The notes beneath the pieces are model-generated. The model saw nothing but the letters and a program-made list of their open reading frames with translations. It had not been told where the DNA came from and did not search any database. Both the position numbers and the translations under genes were made by a program. Positions 18,430 to 25,901 of a DNA stretch of 47,468 nt are shown piece by piece. Origin of the DNA: a virus. The stretch spans positions 1 through 47,468 of IMG/VR virus record IMGVR_UViG_3300005466_000038. One strand, 5' to 3'. Positions within the stretch are counted from its first letter, which is position 1. Each line of letters opens with the position of its first letter.

Positions 18430-20958
18430 TTAAGTTTGGATTTCGATTGACCAGCCGCCGTCAACTACTCCCTCGTTTAAGTGGGCAACATCCATGATAT
18501 AGAGCTTCCACGCTCCATGAGCTGTTAGTCCGTTGAACACGTTTAAATTCGTTCCATACGGGCCACTTGGAGCGGGTGCGGGGTAATCTTGGGAGTTGTA
18601 AACACTTGGAAGATAATCCCCAGTCACAATTGCGCCAGAAGCGGGAATAGTAGATCCAGCGTCCGGGTCAAAGGTGATATCAACATTTGTAACTGGAACA
18701 TCTCCTGCCCCAGCCATGAGTTGGCAAACCACTCCAGTTGGGCCGACTAAAAGAACATGAACTTCTTCAGGGTTTTCGTGGGTAAAATCAATCAACGTAA
18801 CGATTACCTTACTGACAATCCCAGAGCCGAGATTGACGTAAACAACCGGGTAAGGATTGGCTCTCCGTGGACCACCACCGTCTATTGGATCATAGATAAT
18901 GATCGTCCTATCTCCCGACCCTTGGGTGCAGTCTAACTCCGCTTCAGCTTGGGCTTTGGCATCAGCTAACGCGAGTGCATCCGCGTCATCCTGACTTATC
19001 AATGAGGTTTTGGTTGAGGATTTGGTAATATCAGGTCCCGTACCTTCATCGGCAGGACAAGAAGCTGTGTACTGTTGAGTGCTGGTGTAAAGCCGCTCAC
19101 AAACCAATTCAGATTGGGCTTCAGCTAAAGCAGCGGCGTACGCGGCGGAATCCGCTGCCGATTGAGAGTTGCTTGAGGTGGCACTGGAGGTCTTACAAAT
19201 TGTTTGCTCATCTGAAGCTGTGTTCACAAATCCAGTAGGACAATGGGCACAAGCTGTTTTGGTGCTGGAAAAGACTTTAGACGGTTGAAATCCAGATTCG
19301 ATATCAGGAAGCGGAGCAGGGTCTGGTGTCTGCGCGACTGGAGGTGATTCTAAACAACCCGAGCCGTAACAGCTATAACCCGTTCCGTAACCGTACCCGC
19401 CAAGTTCAGGGATATAAGCGTAGGTCGTTCCCACCCCGCACCGAGGAGGGACGTAAGTCTGGTTCTCGTCGTCGAAATCGTCATCCAACAAGGTGATTAA
19501 GTCAGTCGTGTCTATGAACGTGACCTGATTCAACATTAACCCGATCTGGGGGTTTCCATCTGCGGGACTGTCCTCTTGTTGAATGGAGATATAGGCATCC
19601 CCATCAAACGGAGCGGTGAAATTGAACGTGTAAGGTTGGAAAATCTGCCGGTAATCGTTGATCGTCACCTTCTGAGAGAGAAGCACGGTTTCGTCATTGT
19701 TATCGTCCAAGTAAAAAACCCGCAATCTGACTGACTCAGGAATCTCATCCTCTCTTTGATTACCCGATAACCACGCAGTCAATCCATAGACGTGATCCTG
19801 GGTTAAAGAGATTGGAGTCTTAAGAAGGAGTTTCCCTTTTTGATTTGGGTTGGTTCCGGCTAAATCGACATACAGGCCATTCCCGGGAAGGAAGTCGAAC
19901 AATCCGTTCCCTTGAAGATCCACCGTGCCGTCAACCACGTCCCAATTAATGAAATTCGAGTAGTTAAGCTGGGCCTTGCCAACGATAACGTCACCTTCAG
20001 GTGTGCAGTTACCCGCACAGATATACCCCTTAATTCCAGACAAGTAGTTCAGGGCGGTATCCACATTGGCAGGGAAGGCATTAATAAAGAACCCACCAGT
20101 AGCTAAAGCGGATAGGAATTGAAATCCTTTCCCAGAGGCTCTTGTTCCCATGCAGATCACTACACCTCCCTGACCCCGGAAGTCGGAGAGTAACGCGATA
20201 GGATTGGTGGATTCGGTATAACTCAAATTCACGCTGTCCTCACCGTCTGAGAACAGAACAATGACCTTCAAATCTGCGTCCGCGAGTTCAGTAATCGCGG
20301 CAAGCAGTGCGTCGTAAAAGCTGGTCTTCTGCTGGGTTTGAGGGATTCCGGCTACCAAGGAGCCAACCGCGTCTTTGTCATCTGATAACGAGGAAATAAC
20401 CGTGTTTTCACTGTCGTTGAACCTCATCAGCCCAACAGTATCTTTTGTCTCGTTTACTTCATCTATGAACTGTGAAGCGGCGGATTTAGCGAAAGACAAT
20501 CGGGTAGCGTTCGGTCCTCCAAACAACTGACTCATGCTTCTGGAGTTATCAACGAGAAGCATCATCCCCACCGTTCGGCCATCGCAGCAGTCATCCCCTA
20601 GCACGGTCAGCTCTGAACTCGCCGAAATATCGTTATAAACAGCGGAGATTGAAATACTGCCCATCGCTAGTCCGGTAGCGTTCCCAGAAGCCGCGCCTAT
20701 CAAAGCGGTATTTGGATCTGAACTGGACCAGAGGGCGTCATCAGTAACGTCCGTCTCAATCCCGTCCACAGTGTAGAAGGCTTGAAACTGAATCGACTTG
20801 AGAGCGCAGGTTAAAGCGATTCCGGGCTTAATGATCAGAATAGGATGAACCGGGCATACGCCTGGGTTTTGGATGCGAAATGCTTCATCCTCACATCTTG
20901 GATCGATTGTGGGCGCTTGATTAACGCAATCAGCCGTGGTTATGCGTCCTATATTCAT
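18430..20958 (-). CDS. Multidomain adhesin-like virion protein: Ig-like, VWA, Ala/Asp-Cys repeats, P-domain
   Basis: The protein has 842 residues. About 50-120 resembles a BIG2 Ig-like domain. About 128-310 is a von Willebrand A domain with a complete MIDAS (D137, S139, S141, T212, D238), so it should bind a metal and a ligand. About 330-490 is a beta-sandwich that could bind carbohydrate. About 562-620 and 622-677 are two DUF5977-like repeats ending in Cys. About 690-842 matches a proprotein-convertase P-domain (GAWKLYIMDVA, GGWSIEI), although no protease domain is present. The start overlaps the preceding stop as TAATG. It is most likely a tail or surface adhesin. Domain order is visible in the sequence; the ligand is unknown. 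Confidence 0.75.
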   Translation of the reverse strand: MNIGRITTADCVNQAPTIDPRCEDEAFRIQNPGVCPVHPILIIKPGIALTCALKSIQFQAFYTVDGIETDVTDDALWSSSDPNTALIGAASGNATGLAMGSISISAVYNDISASSELTVLGDDCCDGRTVGMMLLVDNSRSMSQLFGGPNATRLSFAKSAASQFIDEVNETKDTVGLMRFNDSENTVISSLSDDKDAVGSLVAGIPQTQQKTSFYDALLAAITELADADLKVIVLFSDGEDSVNLSYTESTNPIALLSDFRGQGGVVICMGTRASGKGFQFLSALATGGFFINAFPANVDTALNYLSGIKGYICAGNCTPEGDVIVGKAQLNYSNFINWDVVDGTVDLQGNGLFDFLPGNGLYVDLAGTNPNQKGKLLLKTPISLTQDHVYGLTAWLSGNQREDEIPESVRLRVFYLDDNNDETVLLSQKVTINDYRQIFQPYTFNFTAPFDGDAYISIQQEDSPADGNPQIGLMLNQVTFIDTTDLITLLDDDFDDENQTYVPPRCGVGTTYAYIPELGGYGYGTGYSCYGSGCLESPPVAQTPDPAPLPDIESGFQPSKVFSSTKTACAHCPTGFVNTASDEQTICKTSSATSSNSQSAADSAAYAAALAEAQSELVCERLYTSTQQYTASCPADEGTGPDITKSSTKTSLISQDDADALALADAKAQAEAELDCTQGSGDRTIIIYDPIDGGGPRRANPYPVVYVNLGSGIVSKVIVTLIDFTHENPEEVHVLLVGPTGVVCQLMAGAGDVPVTNVDITFDPDAGSTIPASGAIVTGDYLPSVYNSQDYPAPAPSGPYGTNLNVFNGLTAHGAWKLYIMDVAHLNEGVVDGGWSIEIQT

Positions 20959-22502
20959 TAATCATTAACGATCAAGGGATAGGTGACTTCGAATGTTCCG
21001 CATAGACCTTGCTGGCATTTTTGGATCGCAAGGATCTCGGCGTATAACGCGGCGGCATCTTTAGCTGTTTGGTTGGCGTCAGCCTGACTGACATGAGAAT
21101 TGAACGTGTGTTCTGGGACGTTGACCTTAACGGCGATATCGCAATTAGTGGTTTCCCCACCAACTAAGACAATCCCACCACCACTGCCTCCAATAACGGT
21201 TCCCCCTGTATGTCCACCAGAGACGTAAACACTGCAATGAGCCAGGTAGGATGATTGCTGGGGAGTATTCCAATAGATCGTATCCCCACATCCGCCATCA
21301 TCTAAGGCTTGATTAGCGGCATTGGTCGCGGCGGCAGTAGCTTGAGCGTCGGCATCCGCTTGAGAAATCGTGGAACTGAAAACATGAGCATTAACCGTCT
21401 CGCTGGCGGTGATTCCACTATTGGAGGGACAAACAGCATCAACCGTTACGGATTTATTCCAGAATGTGCAGCTTAACTGTGCCCCAGCTCGTGCTTGCGC
21501 TAACTCCAAAGCGGAAGCATCAGCCGCTGCTTGAGAGACAGTAGAGGAGACTTCCCCAGCCGGGACAGTAACCGTAACTGGATCGCCCTCTGGAGGGGGA
21601 GCGCCACTAGCTTGTCCGCACGAAGCGATAGCAGTCTGAGCCGTGTTGTAGTAGATAACCTGGGCTTCGGCACAGACTAGCTGTTGTTGGGCCTGAGCTT
21701 GTGCCTGAGCTTGGGATTTTTGGTTAGCATCTCCCTTGGATATGGCCGAGCCGACTGTTCCCGCTGGTATCGTGACCGATACGGGATTACCTGTTTGGCC
21801 AGAGGGACAACTGAGTGAGACGGATTGATCGTCATTGTAAAATAAATCGGTGATACCATTTGCGGCCCGAGCGTTTGAACCTCCTCCACCATCCGCGCTT
21901 CCGTCATTACACCCGCGAGTCCTTGTTTCCTCCCGGCATTGATGAATCAGATCGGCTAGGGCGCGTTGATATTTCTGTTCAAAGCTGTTTGCGTCCTCAT
22001 TCTCATGGTCCCATTCCCCAGCGTGCTGAGCCTGAACATAGAGCCTGACGGCCTTGGAAAAAAGTGGGTCGGAGTCGATTGGATCTTGATCGGTCCAGAT
22101 TCGTTTAATACCGTCCCATGTTACGATGACTGTTTCGGTGGAGTTTATCCATGGAGCGATCCAAATTTGCCCTCGCTCCTGCGACCAAACACCGGCACCC
22201 GCCCGCCCCCAAGTCCTGTCAGTGGACGTTTGCGGGTAGCTAAACCCTAAAGGCAAGAGTGGCAAACCAGCAGGTAAACCCGCGTTTGTAGGAACAGGGA
22301 ACGATCCCTTCGAACAGCCGTCGATGCCGAAGAACAATGGGATAGGTAAGCAACACCCACGTTGAAAGCTGGCCCGCATGTAATTGCGCATGTGGCATGG
22401 AGAAACCTGATTGTAATAAACCTCGGAGCAAAAATCGTTTGGATCATTACTGGTGGCAGTGGGACCGATAATCGTAAAGGTGCTGTTACTTATGTCACTC
22501 AT
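20958..22502 (-). CDS. Repeat-rich structural protein with four DUF5977-like repeats
   Basis: The protein has 514 residues. Residues 1-200 form a unique domain rich in Trp, Pro and Cys. Residues about 220-277, 282-345, 346-405 and 408-501 are four repeats. Each has an aromatic start (FYND, YYNT, FWNK, YWNT), a Cys-containing strand, a VT(I/V)PAG-like strand, then a helix of the SQADADA type ending in Cys. The same module occurs twice in the downstream VWA protein, so the two genes share repeat units. Such repeats are found in Bacteroidetes and phage adhesive proteins (DUF5977). The stop overlaps the next ATG (TAATG). It is probably a tail or surface stalk. Confidence 0.65.
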   Translation of the reverse strand: MSDISNSTFTIIGPTATSNDPNDFCSEVYYNQVSPCHMRNYMRASFQRGCCLPIPLFFGIDGCSKGSFPVPTNAGLPAGLPLLPLGFSYPQTSTDRTWGRAGAGVWSQERGQIWIAPWINSTETVIVTWDGIKRIWTDQDPIDSDPLFSKAVRLYVQAQHAGEWDHENEDANSFEQKYQRALADLIHQCREETRTRGCNDGSADGGGGSNARAANGITDLFYNDDQSVSLSCPSGQTGNPVSVTIPAGTVGSAISKGDANQKSQAQAQAQAQQQLVCAEAQVIYYNTAQTAIASCGQASGAPPPEGDPVTVTVPAGEVSSTVSQAAADASALELAQARAGAQLSCTFWNKSVTVDAVCPSNSGITASETVNAHVFSSTISQADADAQATAAATNAANQALDDGGCGDTIYWNTPQQSSYLAHCSVYVSGGHTGGTVIGGSGGGIVLVGGETTNCDIAVKVNVPEHTFNSHVSQADANQTAKDAAALYAEILAIQKCQQGLCGTFEVTYPLIVND

Positions 22503-23202
22503 AGACCTTTTCGCTTAACCACAAGTCGTCTGCTGGGCCACCTTGCCAGCCGGATAGAAAAGGCCCTCCATTCGTGTAATGTAATAAGCTTGCTTCGTCA
22601 ATCGGAGACTGTGTGACGCCAACTAGATGATTCCATTTATCAGGCAATTCACCGATCTCGGAATCTTCTATCCACTTGAATGCGTGCAAATCTCGACCGG
22701 GCCATGTGTTCAATACTTGCAAGGTTAAGTTGCGATTTCCGGGATGGTCACAATTGAAAAGCATGACACTCGACCAGTTCTTTCGGGAATATTGAGTTTG
22801 TACCTGACCGTCCATCTTAACCGTCTCTTTTGGCTGGTAATTATGCTTTACCACCATCACCGCATATTTCGGGTTAGCCAGTGCGAACAGGTCGGCGATA
22901 TCAGCGCGGCAAAGCACGTCACTGTCACAAAATAGCGCCCATCCTCCACCGACTAAAAATGGGACAGAAAACCGCGAGATTGCAAACTCTGTCGCCATCG
23001 GTGCCTGACTTATTGGGCACCACAACTTACCATCCCTTCTTTCAATAGGACGATTCAGAATTCCCATTGCTTTCAAGCTATCTAATCGCAACGCTTTTAT
23101 CTGCAAATCGGGTTCTGAGCAATGTCTGCGAATTGATTTGCAGGCAACCTCGTATGCACATTCTTCACGAGGATCGTAACCTATGAAAACGACTGGGTTC
23201 AT
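22495..23202 (-). CDS. GT8-like glycosyltransferase
   Basis: The 235-residue protein has a GT-A-like fold. The N-terminal strand is VVFIGYDPRE, followed by a helix with Cys residues. The metal-binding DSD is at 93-95 inside LFCDSDVLCRADIADLF, typical of GT8 and related galactosyl- or glucosyltransferases. A C-terminal HYTNGGPFLSGW segment (near residue 207) resembles the conserved HxxxxxPF end of these enzymes. It overlaps the four-domain enzyme by ATGA and the repeat-rich tail gene by 8 bases. It should add a hexose to an unknown acceptor in the cytoplasm, perhaps the neighbouring surface proteins. Confidence 0.8.
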   Translation of the reverse strand: MNPVVFIGYDPREECAYEVACKSIRRHCSEPDLQIKALRLDSLKAMGILNRPIERRDGKLWCPISQAPMATEFAISRFSVPFLVGGGWALFCDSDVLCRADIADLFALANPKYAVMVVKHNYQPKETVKMDGQVQTQYSRKNWSSVMLFNCDHPGNRNLTLQVLNTWPGRDLHAFKWIEDSEIGELPDKWNHLVGVTQSPIDEASLLHYTNGGPFLSGWQGGPADDLWLSEKVYE

Positions 23203-25901
23203 TGTTTTTTGCGCCTCACATCAAACAACATCACGTCCCTTTGATGTTTGGTAGGTTCTACCCCGTGAAACGAATTGTCCGTTTTAAGGAAAGCGAACAT
23301 AGAATTAGGTTTGAATTTCATGGTTCCCACCTTGTTGAACTTCTCGAATGGATAATGAGGCCCACCCTTACACCGGAAATCCTTCTCCTTCGGTGTGTAG
23401 AGCGAGGTTCCCTCCTGGCCGATCAAATAAAACAGCGCACTGATAACTTTTACCGGGGAGTCTGTGTGCGGCCCGATTTTGTAGCCGGGCATGTCGCGTA
23501 TCAGCAGGGTTTCATCGGTGAAATCACCAGACACACCAAATTTATCGCAGAGCAGCTTTTGCAGTCCGGGTAATTGAACTGGACAGGGAGCGGTAAACCG
23601 TTCTGGGTAGCCTTTAACGTTCCTCGATTTTTCAATCGGTGAAAATTGATGCTCTGATTCTGAGAGCATCTTAAAGGCACTCTCTGGCAGTGCCTCTTTG
23701 ATGTAGATATGTGGAAACGGGTCACTCACTACCTCCGAACTGGCGATAGCTTTCCTTAAATGTTGTTCGACCGACTCACCTTTGCGGAACACATACTCAG
23801 CCACACCCTTAAAGGTCCCTTCTTTCCTTGTAGCTGCCTCGACCTGCTCGGGGTCGAAGTTAAATCCACGCAAAGCTAATGACTCAATAAGGTTCAAGTG
23901 CGACGGGAGGGCAGGGTTAATCTCTACCAGTATGCTTTTAACTTTCTCCAGCGTTTTCAAAGCGCCGGAAATGACGTTGCTCTCCAATCCGTCCACATCG
24001 ATTTTGATGTGATCGGGCTGGGGCAAGCCGAGAGCAACCAACGCATCAATAGACATTCCGACGGCGGCTTGCTCGGGATGGTTGCCGTTCCGAGCCTCGC
24101 CGAGCGGCCCAACCGCTGCGCCGAAAGTATGGCAAGCTGAGCCCGCACCTCGGGCGCTCATGTGTAGCGTGTCCAACTTTTGCTTTTCGCAAACAGCCAA
24201 ACAATACGCGTCCGCATCCACGTCATTGATCGCGATGTTCTGCACGAGTAACGCGTAGTTTTCTGACTCCGGTTCGAACGCATACACCTTCACGCCCTTG
24301 TGTTTGGCGGATAGAACCGTGTAACCGCCCACATTTGCGCCCACGTCGAACACGACTTCACCTGACTGGAAGGTATCAATCCAAGCGATAGTTGCTGGTT
24401 CCTTGGTGATTAATGACCTCGCCCTCCATTCGGTTGTGGGATTGGGGGTCTTGAACTTAACCTCGGTCTGTTTATATCGAACCGGGGTGACGCGGTTACT
24501 GAAATCTAAAGGGGGTGCCGTTTTTACTTCTTTTAGAGCTTCTTTTTTCTTCGGACCCAGGACGGCGTGAACCTCAACCCCACTTGTTTCAACCTTTGCC
24601 ACTTCGAAATAGCCAGACAGTCTTTCCTTCCACCATTCCAATGGTTTTTGAATCAGGTGACAGTTTCGGCCATCAGCCAATATCTTTCTCGCTGGCCCGG
24701 TATTCACAACCATGTAGCAAACCTTCAATGTGCATCGAGCCACGTCTAGGAGAACAGCGTCCAAGAATTCAGGCTCTATGTGTTCGGCTACATCGGTGAA
24801 AACCACTAAATCGGCTGGCCTTGGAGGAGCGTCTTTTCCGGGGATTGCAGGATCGTATTCCCAAATTGGGAATGGAAGCGCCATGGCTAGAGTGCCCTTA
24901 CCAGAGCCGTAGTCTAGCAATGAGGCAGGCTTGACGCTTTCTATCAGCTTACGCACCACGTCGGCCCTTTTAGAACCGCTGGTGCCATAGTCAGGATTCT
25001 CGGTGTGAAGTCGTTTGTTTAGCTCCAGATATTCTGGGCTGATGACTGGCGGCAATGCTGCGGCTAATGGCGCAAGTTTTTCTGTTTTGGGGATAAGTGG
25101 TCCATTTTTCATGCGTGCTCGTACTTCTGATTGTAGTAGTCCATTACCTACTACTTCAATCTCTACTTCACCTAACTTTGTAATCTCATGGAAAAACTCT
25201 TGAGCATACTTGTGCATCGCCGGATTGGTGTAGAACACTTCATCACCCACATAGACTGCATGAACGTGCGCAGCTTCCTTTGGGTGCCATCCCGCATGCT
25301 GAGTGCCGTCAGTCTTGAAAGAATAATCCATTCCAAAGATCGTCATTTTGCGAAAGCCGAGGAACCGAGCTAAAACCATAGACCTTAGCCCAACATTGCT
25401 GCCCCCGGTCAAACTCCATTCACCACGAGGGAAGGCCATCGGGATTTCCCGACTGCTTTCATGAGAAAAGACATGCCATAACTTGACGTTAAATCCATCC
25501 AATAAATCGAACACCTTCTGGTGGCACACGCTGGCAACTAAATACTCAATGTCTTTATGCGGGGTGCCGATCAGGTCCGCTTTATGTTCGCGGGGATCGA
25601 CCTCGTTATGTGACCACTTTCTAGTGGACGGATCGACCCCTTTATCAAGTAGGAATTTGTGAGCACCGGAGCAGGTAATCAAATGTTTGAATGGCAATAT
25701 CTGTTCCCAAGTTTCCTCCAGTGAAGGTCCGTAACATACCACAGCGATATGCCCGCCATGATCTGGGGTGGCGATTAATCGCTCTTTGACGCGGTGGCTA
25801 CCTTCGACCAATTGGCGGTCCCGAGTATCAAGGTCAATGCAGTAAGAGGTTTTTTGCTCCTGCGTGAATTCCGAAACTTGAATTATTCCCCCATTCTCCA
25901 T
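23199..25901 (-). CDS. Four-domain modification enzyme: DUF115 - methyltransferase - FkbM - 2OG-Fe(II) oxygenase
   Basis: The protein has 900 residues. About 50-255 is a DUF115/MptE-like domain (CYGPS at 56-60, FGMD at 189-192, related to Maf-type glycosyltransferases). About 320-440 is a class I methyltransferase (LLDYGSGKG at 328-336, DVAEHIEP near 370). About 495-690 is an FkbM-type methyltransferase (FDVGANVGGY at 518-527, KIDVDGLE near 633). About 725-900 is a 2-oxoglutarate/Fe(II) oxygenase with the full triad H812, D814, H879 and R888. The set could glycosylate, methylate and hydroxylate one substrate. It overlaps the tail-fibre gene by 19 bases and the GT8-like gene by ATGA. The substrate is unknown; the location suggests the fibre or associated glycans. 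Confidence 0.85.
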   Translation of the reverse strand: MENGGIIQVSEFTQEQKTSYCIDLDTRDRQLVEGSHRVKERLIATPDHGGHIAVVCYGPSLEETWEQILPFKHLITCSGAHKFLLDKGVDPSTRKWSHNEVDPREHKADLIGTPHKDIEYLVASVCHQKVFDLLDGFNVKLWHVFSHESSREIPMAFPRGEWSLTGGSNVGLRSMVLARFLGFRKMTIFGMDYSFKTDGTQHAGWHPKEAAHVHAVYVGDEVFYTNPAMHKYAQEFFHEITKLGEVEIEVVGNGLLQSEVRARMKNGPLIPKTEKLAPLAAALPPVISPEYLELNKRLHTENPDYGTSGSKRADVVRKLIESVKPASLLDYGSGKGTLAMALPFPIWEYDPAIPGKDAPPRPADLVVFTDVAEHIEPEFLDAVLLDVARCTLKVCYMVVNTGPARKILADGRNCHLIQKPLEWWKERLSGYFEVAKVETSGVEVHAVLGPKKKEALKEVKTAPPLDFSNRVTPVRYKQTEVKFKTPNPTTEWRARSLITKEPATIAWIDTFQSGEVVFDVGANVGGYTVLSAKHKGVKVYAFEPESENYALLVQNIAINDVDADAYCLAVCEKQKLDTLHMSARGAGSACHTFGAAVGPLGEARNGNHPEQAAVGMSIDALVALGLPQPDHIKIDVDGLESNVISGALKTLEKVKSILVEINPALPSHLNLIESLALRGFNFDPEQVEAATRKEGTFKGVAEYVFRKGESVEQHLRKAIASSEVVSDPFPHIYIKEALPESAFKMLSESEHQFSPIEKSRNVKGYPERFTAPCPVQLPGLQKLLCDKFGVSGDFTDETLLIRDMPGYKIGPHTDSPVKVISALFYLIGQEGTSLYTPKEKDFRCKGGPHYPFEKFNKVGTMKFKPNSMFAFLKTDNSFHGVEPTKHQRDVMLFDVRRKKQ

